From Pavlovales sp. CCMP2436 (lineage: Eukaryota; Haptophyta; Pavlovophyceae; Pavlovales), in contig MU631641.1 in assembly GCA_026770615.1 (NCBI GenBank), forward strand, positions 156,556 through 167,628: a stretch of 11,073 nucleotides of DNA, in the 5' to 3' direction. Both the position numbers and the translations under genes were made by a program. The notes below the pieces were generated by a model. That model made no database searches. It saw nothing but the letters and a program-made list of their open reading frames with translations, and was not told the DNA's origin. Of this stretch, positions 1 through 9,027 are shown piece by piece (positions within the stretch are counted from its first letter, which is position 1; each line of letters begins with the position of its first letter).

Positions 1-7
1 AGTTACA

Positions 8-80
8 GTACAATGACGAACCCGGAACTTTGCATGCGTAGAAAGGTAGAAAGTAATGTACAATGACGAACCCGGAACTT
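8..80. repeat. 23-bp direct repeat, two copies
   Basis: The stretch at 8-30 is repeated exactly at 58-80 (it starts GTACAATGACGAACCC and ends GGAACTT), a spacing of 50 bp. The 27 bp between the copies share only scattered similarity with what follows the second copy. It may be the right end of a tandem array that begins outside the window. No coding role is visible. Confidence 0.85.
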
Positions 81-224
81 AAGGAATGCATAAGGTAAAA
101 GTTCTCTCTCTTTAAAGATGTTGAAAAGACTAATTTATCTAGGGGGGAAAGCAGAAAAAGCCATCGCGAGCCTGCGTGCAGGGCGGTGTTCGCGGCGCCA
201 CCGACCACCCGCACGCTCGTTGGC

Positions 225-599
225 ATGATGCCATCCTCAAAGCGCGCGAGCGATGACACCGATGGCGACTCCGCTCTCAAGCGTCTCCGGCCGGTGACGA
301 CCCTCGCACCAGCCCTCGTCACCAAGATGCTGACGTGCATCATTGGCGATGTCGATGGCACGTTCGTGCATATCGCACCGCCCACAACGAGCGACGATTC
401 ACTCCTTGTCCTTGGCCTCTACCCGAACGCGAATGCCGACATCAAACGCGTCAGCGCCACGGAGAAGGAGATGCTCAAGATGCTCGCTTTTGAGTCTATC
501 GAGTGGGTGGACCTCTGCCCCCTCAGCTCGAGGAGCACTAACTCGGTGATCAACCAGGTCATTGTCGAGACCTTTGCCGAGGATGAGGCGGTCGTGAGA
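225..599 (+). CDS. Unrecognised protein, 5' exon (possible nuclear localisation-like N terminus)
   Basis: I do not recognise this protein. The frame is open from base 99, but the first ATG is at 225 (MMPSSKRASDDTDG...), where GC-rich codons with G/C third positions are already established. The N terminus is polar and has two basic clusters (KR near residue 6, KRLRP near residue 20), like a bipartite nuclear localisation signal. The rest is a mixed alpha/beta-looking segment (for example SLLVLGLYPNANADIKR) with no membrane span. The frame runs to a stop at 618-620, but codon quality collapses after GTCGTGAGA; GTGAGA (594) or GTAAAT (600) are plausible donors, so 599 is given as the end. A likely next exon starts near 742, but every donor here is phase 0 while that exon needs phase 2 (acceptor 739-740) or phase 1 (acceptor 729-730). 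An acceptor-like CAG at 179-181 means the gene could also start upstream of the window. Coding nature is fairly likely; the boundaries are uncertain. Confidence 0.45.
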
Positions 600-741
600 G
601 TAAATCATATCATTATGTAGAGTACATTATATATCAGCTTGTTTTCTTCAAATTTAAGATTGCCCCCTCCGGGAGCCGTCCGAATAAAATGAAATAGGAA
701 ATGGGCTGCATTACTAATTCAATGTCCTAGACTTTTTCAGC

Positions 742-846
742 TTCAATCTCCCGCCGCTCTCCGATGCGCTGCTCATGGGCTCGCCGCAAGTGCTCCAGCT
801 GAGCTCGCGCCCGGCAGACGTGCGCTACGCTTGGAAAACGTCGTAG
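742..846 (+). CDS. Probable 3' terminal exon of the gene at 225
   Basis: A GC-rich frame follows an acceptor-like TTTTTCAG (733-740) and ends at TAG (844-846). It reads FNLPPLSDALLMGSPQVLQL, then 14 more residues before the stop. Nearly every third codon base is G or C, unlike the flanking AT-rich DNA and unlike the two other frames. It follows the unrecognised exon at 225-599 on the same strand and is probably its last exon. The phases do not match: the upstream donors are phase 0, and this frame needs two leftover bases. Either a small unseen exon, an unusual junction or a one-base indel lies between them. I know no family for it. Confidence 0.35.
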   Translation, partial: FNLPPLSDALLMGSPQVLQLSSRPADVRYAWKTS

Positions 847-904
847 CCACGGTCGTGAGGTGTCGTGAGAGCTCCCAGTGACTACCAGTCAGACACTTAG
901 AGAC

Positions 905-1372
905 AGCGATCAGTGACCTGCCGGCAGGGGATCTGCTTGAGCCAGCTGCCGGCTGGTGCACAGCAACTCCCCCACCCCAACCGCCCAGGCCCTGGGGTTT
1001 AATTTTATTTGATTTAATTATTGTATATGTTATTTTATTCTTAGTGGAACCTTGAAGATACCCCTAGATAAACACAAAATTTGGAATTTCAACTGCTTAC
1101 ATTCGGCCTCACTTTGGAGGCCTGCCTGTTCTTGACATCCCCCCCTTTTTTGGAATTATGAGGTGTCGGGCTGCAGCACCGAAAATGTTTTCCGTCAAAT
1201 TCTGCATCAGGATTAGGTGGAAAAAAGAATATTTTTTACTAGTTTGGGGAAGCTCTATTATTTAGGGGTATCTTCAAGGTTTGATGACTCAGCGTTTGAT
1301 GGTTCAGAGTTTTCACTGGGCGGGCACCGAGAGCTGGCTCCAGCATCTGCCGCTGCCTGCCGGTGATTTCGA
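905..1372. repeat. Decayed nested inverted repeat (foldback or MITE-like element)
   Basis: An inner pair of arms, 1048-1070 and 1259-1281, are reverse complements over 23 bp with one mismatch (core AACCTTGAAGATACCCCTA). Outside them, 905-950 resembles the reverse complement of about 1328-1372 (shared AGCTGGCTC and CTGCCGG-like blocks) with several gaps. The 188 bp between the inner arms is AT-rich with C- and A-runs and has no open frame of note. This looks like a remnant of a small inverted-repeat transposon. I see no convincing target-site duplication and no transposase. It fills most of the gap between the first gene and the cystatin; 1373-1757 holds nothing else recognisable beyond AT-rich DNA. 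Confidence 0.5.
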
Positions 1373-1757
1373 TATCTGACTCTGACTGCTGAGTCGACTT
1401 TCAGTATTATATTCTTGAACTTGACACACTGCCAGCCAGAATCCCCCTATATTAATATCTGACTATATATAGATACAGATGTATGTGATTGTTAAAACAG
1501 TTATAACCGAATATGTAAGTATTAATAATGCTCGGTATGTAAAGTTACTACTTTATGTGGATCCTACGGACACGCGGGGCTGCCGGGTTGGTTCCATGTG
1601 TGGTTCCACTGCGTCACCTCTTCTCACGCCGCGCAGCTCTCCCAACGCTCTTCGTGTCGCTTGAATCTACGCTCTCGCCCTCTCGCTTGGCGTCGACTTG
1701 CTCTTCTTCCTCACTTACTCCTCTGTGTCAGAATCTCAATCAGGTTGTCTCAAGACC

Positions 1758-2123
1758 ATGGCGACGGCCGTTGCTGACCAGGAGAGCGTGTACGTTGGCG
1801 GAAAGACACCGGCCACGATCGATGAGGCCGTGCTCAACGCGGCGCGCTGGTCGGTGGTGGCGGTGAACGACGCGCGCAACAGCCCAACCTCGCTCAAGAT
1901 TGTCCGTGTTGTGAGGGCGACGCAGCAGGTGGTAGCGGGTGTCCGCTACGTGATCACAATCGAGGTGGGCGACTCCGACAGCGCCAACGACGGTTTGCAG
2001 CATGCCAAGGGCGCCTACCGACTGACGGGGCCGACGCAGCTCCTCGAGGTCGACGTGGTTTTTGCCCCCTGGTGCGAGCCACGCTACACGCTGCTCAGAC
2101 ACGAGCTGGGCAGCAACTCGTAA
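1758..2123 (+). CDS. Cystatin-like cysteine protease inhibitor
   Basis: A complete single-exon protein of 121 residues. It carries the three contact regions of the cystatin family in order: a glycine pair near the N terminus (YVGGK, G14-G15), the central QxVxG loop (QVVAG, residues 57-61) followed by the beta strand VRYVITIEV, and a C-terminal PW hairpin (FAPWCEP, P104-W105). Family knowledge: these three regions form the wedge that enters the active site of papain-like (C1) proteases. The size fits a stefin or phytocystatin domain. There is one cysteine (C106), so no disulfides of the secreted type-2 kind, and the chosen start gives no signal peptide, so a cytosolic inhibitor is inferred. 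The ATG at 1758 is in good context (AAGACCATGG) and the glycine pair lies at the usual distance from it; the upstream extension has no in-frame ATG. The domain call is secure; the target protease is unknown. Confidence 0.88.
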   Translation: MATAVADQESVYVGGKTPATIDEAVLNAARWSVVAVNDARNSPTSLKIVRVVRATQQVVAGVRYVITIEVGDSDSANDGLQHAKGAYRLTGPTQLLEVDVVFAPWCEPRYTLLRHELGSNS

Positions 2124-2447
2124 GCCTCTGGGCTGGACGCCTGACGGGCGCACAAGCGATCGCGCTCGCCGCAGCTTTTACGCCCACCTCAAATTCCACA
2201 CATAGCGCTCGCTCTTCGCTGCACAACCGCGCGGGGTGGCTGGGTCCCCGCTGCCAGCGCAGCCCCTACCCCCGCCCAGCTGTTGCTGCCCGTGCTGCAA
2301 GCTTTGCGGCAAAGTGGGGTGCTTTCTGCCTCTGGGTGCCAGCAGTGCCCAAAAAAGATCGCCCTCTGCCACTAAGGCGACGCATCTCTGACCTGAAATA
2401 GACGAACATGCGACAACCGCGCTTATCCAGCACAACTTTCAGGACGG
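2124..2447. other. Convergent intergenic spacer
   Basis: This 324-bp spacer lies between the ends of the cystatin (+) and the glycosyltransferase-like gene (-). It should hold both 3' untranslated regions. I see no repeat, RNA gene or strong coding frame in it, and no clear polyadenylation signal. Confidence 0.5.
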
Positions 2448-3829
2448 TCACTCAGTCAGTTGCCAGCTTGATTTTGAATCGGCAGGGCTATCAGAAATAT
2501 ACGTGCAACGGCGCACGAGCGGTGCCAAAAAATTAGCCGCCCCAGCTGGGCACGTAGGTGGCTGCCAACGCGCGAAGAGCGTGAGCCGGGTTGGCCGGCG
2601 CCACATACTCGCCTTGCCCTCCCAGGTTTTTGCGCCCACACTTGATGCCTCCCATCGAGACGTTGCAGCTGCGCTCGCGCGTAGCGCTGTACTGGCCGCC
2701 AGCTTCCGGCGATCAGACCAGAAGGTGCGTAGAGACTGCTTAGTAGGGTCTGTCGAGATGAGCCTTTTTGAAGCAGTGGCCGCGAGCAGATGCGTGTAGT
2801 GCTTCGTCAAGTTTGCGTGGACTGCGAGCAGCGTCATAGCAGCCTGATCTTGTCAATGATTGCTAGTGGACGTGCCAATCGGCGCGATCGCCTCACGGCG
2901 AAAGCTAGCTTCGAACAGGGGCACGAGCAGACGCGTATAACCGTCACTGCCCTTAACGTAGGCCTGCCCCCCTGCCCAATACGAAGAATGCCTCCGCAAG
3001 ATGTCAACCGAAAGATTGAGCGCGGCAGCAGCAAGTGGGCTCGTCCATTTGCGCGAGGATTGACCTTGTCCTTTGAACATAACATGTCCTTCCCTGCTTA
3101 GCAGATCGAAGTAGGGTCTTAGAGGCGCGCGCACCTCTGAGCCCGCGTCCAGATATTGTGCTGCGCCCGCCCTGTCGACTGCTGTTCTTTGCGATTGAGA
3201 GAATAGGCAGCAGGAATATCATTATTAATAGTATGGGAGGGGGGAGGGTGTGTGGGGGAGGGGGGGGGTGTAAGCTAGTGAGTGGGGGTTAGCAGTTAGG
3301 GCGTGGGGGTTCGAGCGAAGACAGCTTGTGGTGGCGCCTGTATGTGTGTGGGGGTGGGTGGGTGGGGGGAAGGAGGATGTGTGTGTGTTGGGTGGGGGGG
3401 GGGGGGGGGGGGGAAGGGGGAGGAACGCACCGTCACGAATCACGATACCCTTCCACCCAAACTCATTGAACTTTCTCTGCCATGGTGGATTCCACGCACC
3501 GACGATGAGCTCAATGCGTGGGTCGCATGCGCGCGCCCATTCACCAAAACGGCTGCGTTGAGCCCGTCCAGATCGTAGACCCAAGCAACGTCTGCACCCC
3601 AGAAGAGAGCACTTGATGCGAGGTTGTACGCGGCCGCCTCATAGCCGCCGTTAGCGGCCGTCGCGATGACGAGGCGCGGGATGATTGGCGTACGGACGTA
3701 CGTGCGCTGAGTGCGTACGGGGCCGGCATGCACGGTTTCGCGCCACGCAATGGCCAGGAGCCACGCTAGCTGCACGAGCACTACCGCGCACACGAGCACA
3801 CGAAGGGAGGGGTGCAGCTCTGTGGCCAT
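2448..3829 (-). pseudogene. Glycosyltransferase-like type II membrane protein, frameshifted and with in-frame TGA
   Basis: Two exons on the minus strand: 3829-3431 and 3181-2448, with intron 3430-3182 (donor GTGCGT, acceptor AACAG; phase 1 on both sides). The protein starts MATELHPSLR, followed by a hydrophobic anchor (about residues 10-29), a stem and a luminal domain beginning RLVIATAANGG. Landmarks in order are WVYDLDG, FGWKGIVIRDA (spanning the splice), QYLDAGSEV, and NH then DQAAMTLL. From general knowledge, the WK..I..DA / YLDAG / NH..DQ pattern resembles GT-A-fold sugar transferases common in algae; the substrate is unknown. Two lesions break it: near 3546-3549 the frame slips by one base in a run of four T (coding strand), and at 2853-2855 TGA interrupts an otherwise continuous frame between NH and QDQ. 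Corrected for both, the product would be about 377 residues. Ends and boundaries agree in phase only if the slip is real or an error. A recent pseudogene, a null allele or sequencing error at the homopolymer are all possible; the GT assignment is moderate. Confidence 0.6.
3231..3425 (+). repeat. G-rich / GT-rich low-complexity tract in the glycosyltransferase-like intron
   Basis: The + strand is dominated by G runs and GT repeats, including an uninterrupted run of about 22 G centred near 3400. On the coding (minus) strand this is a C-rich tract inside the inferred intron. The G runs could form quadruplexes. The run is a likely spot for sequencing or assembly error. Confidence 0.85.
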
Positions 3830-3893
3830 TTAAAGTCGAGCGTGATGAGCTGAAGCGCGCAGAGAATCGAGCTTGGAGAGCGCAGAGCTGAGT

Positions 3894-3932
3894 GTGGAGA
3901 GTTGGAGAGCAGTGCGTGGAGAGTTGGAGAGC
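3894..3932. repeat. 22-bp-period tandem repeat upstream of the glycosyltransferase-like gene
   Basis: GTGGAGAGTTGGAGAGC occurs at 3894-3910 and again at 3916-3932 (period 22 bp), preceded by a degenerate GGAGAGCGCAGAGC near 3875. It lies about 65 bp upstream of the minus-strand start codon, in the likely 5' leader or promoter of that gene. Confidence 0.75.
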
Positions 3933-5212
3933 GGAGTGCGGTGACCACTCTCGCCACCCCAAACCAGCACTCACGTGCGGCAGAGTCAGCTGCGCAGCGC
4001 CGACTTGTAGCCGTCGAGGGCCGGGTGGTCTTGGCGCGCTCTCGCCAGTGCCTACCGCCAGCTTGAGCTTGAGATCAAACTGTGTGGTTCAGATTGTCTA
4101 ATTTTAATTTGGTCCGGACACGTTTTATTTAAAAAAAGCCAACGCACCGCGCGGCGGACACCCATGATGGTCACGGCACATCGTCATGTACGGACACTGT
4201 CACTCACGGCAAGGAAGACAGCCTGTTTTCAAAATTAATTTCTTGCGGCCCCGCAGCGAGACGCCTCACATCACCTTTATAAAAATCACAGCCCCGGCCA
4301 CAAATAAGGCAGGTGGGGGACCGGGGAGCAGCACCCACAGAATCCCTTTGGCCCACATTAGCAAACGAGTTGGTACCCTTTGAATAGTGTTCACCAGCCC
4401 CGGACCGCAGGCTCCCTTTCACTTTCGAGAACCCGATCTCGCACACATCGCCAACAGACCTATTGAAGTATAGGACGTTGAGAAAAGAAAGTTTATTCAG
4501 TTAAGAGGAGCTTTGAGTCGCCAAAGCCATCGACGCCGGCTGCCACGGATCCCGGGTTCAATGCTAACAGTGCTCGATCCGATTAAAGCTGATGTACGGC
4601 ACGCTACTACAGCGTCTCGTCCAGCCTGCTCGTGGGACTTGGGGATCGCATTCAGGTGCATCAAACGGGGGTCGCATCTCTCCCATATGTATCACTCACT
4701 GACAGACGGCGCATCGTCGGCCGCGTCGCCGTGTGGCTAGTAGTCGAGCACACACACAGTGTAGCCATCTTCATCAAGGCTGGTTGCTGCCCAGGGGGGC
4801 TGAGCGCCCCCTCCCACTGCAGATATCATGAAAGTCACCTCCCTCAACACCTCGAGCATTTGCGGGTGTGTTGAAGGGTCATACTAACTTAAACTAACTA
4901 ACGAACCTGTCCAGCCGGCTAGAGACCCCAAGGAGACCCCTTGTTGGGAATCATGGCCGGGGGAAGGAGATAGCAGCCGGCCCCGCCGTGTAAAGGGGCG
5001 AGCTCGGCGAGCTGCGCACAGCGCACGTCTTTCTAATATTATAATAAAGAAACTAACCCTAACATTCAGAATATTGTGTAATTTATTCCGCTCATTCGAC
5101 CTCTTGTCAACGTCGGTTCATGGACGTCACTTTCGCAAGTGAATCCGCCGTGCCCGCAGGTACCTCCAGCTACGCCTGTGCGCTGAAGGCCCACCACTGA
5201 CAAAAAATCACG
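3933..5212. other. Gene-poor intergenic region
   Basis: About 1.3 kb of mixed composition with no gene I can support. The best coding-like stretch is a + strand frame at about 4597-4776 (reading SSSLLVGLGDRIQVH and later RRRIVGRVAVW), with moderate G/C third positions and no clear start, splice sites or family; I give it low odds of being an exon. A G-run/C-run hairpin can form around 4793-4811. No tRNA or rRNA is seen. Confidence 0.4.
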
Positions 5213-5416
5213 TTCAGTCATAGACGGGCATTAAGAAAGCTGGGCATTAAGAAACTGAGCCTCAATTTTCGAGTCAGCTAGGCACTATTTGTAAGTAATG
5301 TAACTATTGTGTGTATGTATTTTGCTAAGAAAATGAGCCACACTCGGATTCTCTGCTTTCTTAATGCCCGTCTATGACTGAAATATATGGGGGAAAAGAA
5401 ACTAACCCTAACATTA
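5046..5416. repeat. 21-bp direct repeats containing CTAACCCTAA
   Basis: AAAGAAACTAACCCTAACAT plus one more T occurs at 5046-5066 and exactly again at 5396-5416. The core resembles two telomere-type CCCTAA units with a one-base change. The two copies bracket the 170-bp inverted-repeat element at 5213-5382. Only two copies are seen, so this is not a telomeric array. Confidence 0.8.
5213..5382. mobile_element. 170-bp MITE-like element with perfect 28-bp terminal inverted repeats
   Basis: Positions 5213-5240 (starting TTCAGTCATAGACGGGCATT) are the perfect reverse complement of 5355-5382. The 114-bp interior is AT-rich, has no open frame, and begins with a second GGGCATTAAGAAA next to the one inside the left arm. 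Size and structure fit a miniature inverted-repeat transposon; a stable hairpin in the 5' region of the downstream DUF445 gene is an alternative reading. I see no obvious target-site duplication outside the arms. Confidence 0.6.
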
Positions 5417-5577
5417 TTAATAAAGAACTTTATTTCATATGTTATACTTCTGCTCAGCAAACGACGGTCACTCATTGCAACATTGGGCGAAGGGGATTTC
5501 GCAGCGGCTCCTCCTCTGTTGCAGACCAGCGTGCCGACTTCGTTCCGCCACCCTCCAATGCTTAAATCCGAGGGGCG

Positions 5578-8500
5578 ATGGCGGCGATTTCCTGCGCGAG
5601 AATGCCAACGCGCGGCCTGCTCGCCATCGCCGCGTGCCTGGGCTGCTGCGGCGAGGCGGACGCGTTTCACACGGCGGCCAGGCCGCTGCTCCGCAGGGCG
5701 CAGCTCGCGCGCTCGGCCGTGCACGTGGCTGCGGCGGCAGCGTACGAGGCGCCCGGCGAGAGCGCGCTGCTCCCTTCCGTCGCCGTGGACGTGCCGGCGG
5801 CGCAGCCTGACGCGGGCGCCCCAGTGCGCGCCTCGCGACCGCGCCGCCCGCTCGGTGAGCGGCTGCGCTCGCGCTATTTCTCGCTGGCGCTCGTGCGAAT
5901 CTGCTTCGCGCCCGCGGCAGCGGCGGCGACTGCCGGGCTAACCTCTCTCGGGTTCTCGCCCCCCCGCTGGGCGCGCGCGGTAATCACACTCGCGCTGATG
6001 GTCGGCGCGAGCCGCCTCGCCTCCACCTCACCCGCGCTCGCCGTGCGCGCGCACGCCTCGAGCGCGCTGGCGGGCGCACGCGACAAGTTTGTGCGCAAGT
6101 GGAGGCTGAACTGGAAGTCCTACATCACCATCCCCTTCGTAGGTAAGAGTTGAGCCGCTGCTGGCAATCCTCTCGGCGCGCCGAAATAGTGCCCTCCCGG
6201 ATCACCTGGAAGTACAAGTCTCCTCCCCCCTCCCCCCCCCCCGAACTGTTCCCTTAAGCCCCCCCCCTCCCCCCCCTCCCCCCCCGGACCTCCCCTGCCC
6301 TCAGCGGCGGCAACGGGTTGGCTGACCAACTACATCGCTGTGAAGATGATCTTCTACCCACTCGACTTCGTCGGGATTCCGCTGTGCGTGCAGGACGGCA
6401 CGCCGCTTGGGCTGCTGGGCTGGCGCGGCATTGTGCCGGCGAAGACGGGTGCGATGGCGCACCGGATGGTGGACACGCTAACTAAGGTACTTTTAATAAT
6501 AGTTCTTTTAACGTCCCCCAACTTGCAGCCCGAAGGCGTACGGGCATGACATGGGAGTGCCAGCGTATCGGTCGTCTCATGCGCTATCTTACTCCCCGCG
6601 TTGCTCCTCTCTAATTTGTGGACACGCTAACTAAGGTACTGCTCCTATGCATGTGTAAATATATAGAAATACGTCCGTCCCCTGACAGGTCTCCACAGGA
6701 TCCAAGCGTTGAGAAAACACTCGGATCAAGGGACCTTAGCAGAGCACACGGATACCGTCCCCACCACTGAGGCTGATCAGACGCACGACAATCGACGGCT
6801 CCTATGTAGTTTTTTTTAAGGCTCCGCTCCCATGTGACAGTTGAAGATGTCCCCATGTGACACTCGTCATTGCCCTGTGTAATACGGCGCTGCTCCTGTG
6901 AACACGCGTCGCTGTCAACGCCCGTCATTGCGTCTTGCCTAGTTTGCCCGCTGGCTGTCACCCTCTGCTCTCTTTGACTGCCTACTCCCCGTCGCAAAAC
7001 GTTGGGTGCAATAGGTACACACTACGCATGAAGGCCTTCCCGACGTTCAATATGGTTAGTACCAACTCCCAATATGCACCCCTCTAGCTGCTTCTCACGA
7101 AAGCTCACCAACCCCACCTCCCCTTCTCATGACGTGTGCGCTGTGTCCGGCCCTCGCTGACTGGCTGCTGCCCTCAATACCCCCCCCCCCAACCCTGTTA
7201 GCTCATCGACGTGTGGGCGGTGTTCGGCCCTCGCTGACTGCCTGCCCCCAATATGCCCCCCTCCCCACCCCTACCAACCCTGTTAGCTCATCGACGTGCG
7301 CGCTGTATTCGGACGCCTCGACCCGGCTCAGTGCGCGTCGCTACTCATGCCCGGCGTCGCCGCGATGGTGCCAGATATTGTAAGTCCCCCCTCCCCCCTT
7401 CCCTCCCTCCCCCCCCCCCCCCCCCTTTCCTCTTCGCGATCTTTCTTCTTCTTTCTTTCTCTCGGCGTTTGCGGAGATTCCAGATATTGAGGGTTTTCTT
7501 TTTTCTTTTTTCTTTTTTTATGGTGCCCGAGGTCGCAGCAATGATGCCAGGCATCGTCAAACGCGGTCACTTAAGAGGTGACTGAACCTCCCTCCCCCTC
7601 CCCCCCTTAGATATCCTCCCTCGTTCCTGGCTCTATCGGGTGGGCGAAAAAAGGGGCGGTGGGCGTGGCAAACTCGGTCTTCGCAGGCCTGCCGGGGGAC
7701 ACGCAGAAACTGCTGCAGGCGCGCACCTCCGACTTCATCGGCGGCACGGTGCGTGCATTTTTTTTATTGGCTGCCCTGTCAATTTTTTATGTTTTATTTT
7801 TTATACTCCATAAGATAATGTATGCTACTGATAGGGATTCAAGCTGGTGTCTGACTGTCTTGAAAGTTGTGGTGGTCTGAGCGCTGCGTCGCCCATTGCC
7901 GCTGCGGAGATAATGTATAGAATGCATAAACTGCTGCTGAGAGTGCGCACGTCCGAATTCACAGGGGATACAGTAAGCCTGTGCATTTCATAGTTTTATA
8001 TCATTATTTGGACGTCCTCCAGCTGGCGTGACTTTGGGGGGGGGGGGGGTATCTGCTCGATACAAATAGACCAAAATATTAAATAACTGCCGCAAGCGCA
8101 CACGCCTGAATTTTGTAAGCGACACGGGCAACACTTTTTTGCATTAAAAAAAAGCATTCATGTGTGTATTTCAGTGCATTTGTGTGTGTGTGACTGCTCT
8201 ACATGTGCGATCATGATTTATGTATGCACTAATAAGGCTCTATATGTGCGATAGTGACTGCTCAATATCTCTTCATCTCTACATGCCTATATCGCCGGGA
8301 CCTACAGATTTTATTTATTTTCTCTACATGCCTCTATCGCCGGGTTTTTATGATTTTACTTAAATATGCAATTTGTTTTGTACAGGAACGGGCACAGATG
8401 ATCGAATATTTATCATTTATTCTATTTATTATGTATTTGATGATTTACAGGTGAAGGCGATGCAGGGGCAGATTGACGGAATGCTCGATCTTCGTGGCCT

Positions 8501-8990
8501 CGTCGTCGGCGAGATGCTGCGCGACAGAAGTCTGCTCGGCGAGCTGTTCCAGAAAGTTGGCAGGTACAAGCGCCCCTCTTCCTTTGTAAAAAATAAATAA
8601 AAATAAAACGGAAATGGAAACAGAAACGAAAATACGGGAAATTGGGGGGAAAGAAAGATAAAAAAGGGTAGAGGCTGATTGGATAATCCCATCAAAGAGC
8701 TGTTTTCAAATAAGTGGGCTGTCTCACTTTCTGCCCCCCCCCCCCCCAGATGTGAGCTGGTTTCCCTGGTCGACTCGGGATCTACTTCGGCTTCGGGCTC
8801 TGACTACTTCCCCCCCCCTTCCCCCATTTAGATGTGAGCTGGCTTTCCTAGTCGATTCGGGGATCTACTTCGGCTTCGGTCTGGGAATTCTGCAGATGTG
8901 CGCATGGGTCCTGTACGATAAGCCCTGGACTCTTGCACTGGGAGGCGCAATTGTCGGGTGCGTATCCCTCTCTCTCTCCCTCCCTCCATT

Positions 8991-9027
<37 letters not shown>

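Noticed and set aside
1740..2153. 137-residue minus-strand frame over the cystatin
   Set aside because: It is antisense to a gene with clear family motifs, and is open because of GC-rich third positions.
2853..2855. In-frame TGA as selenocysteine
   Set aside because: The position lies between NH and DQ where Arg or similar is expected, a CGA to TGA change explains it, and a frameshift elsewhere points to decay. I could not identify a SECIS element by eye.
2790..3101. 103-residue + strand frame opposite the glycosyltransferase-like exon
   Set aside because: The minus strand has motif order, matching splice phase and better codon use; the + frame is its shadow.
4540..4580. GGTTCAATGC as a tRNA T-arm
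   Set aside because: No matching acceptor, D- or anticodon stems at tRNA spacing.
5046..5416. CTAACCCTAA motifs as an interstitial telomere
   Set aside because: There are only about one and a half units per site, and the two sites match over 21 bp as a direct repeat; no array.
6143..6240. Echo of the exon 1 end in intron 1
   Set aside because: Only CTGGAAGT and loose pyrimidine similarity are shared; too little to separate from chance.
7126..7286. Regular repeats with spacers, considered as a CRISPR-like array
   Set aside because: The units are diverged copies of an exon edge in a eukaryotic intron, without uniform repeats or unique spacers.
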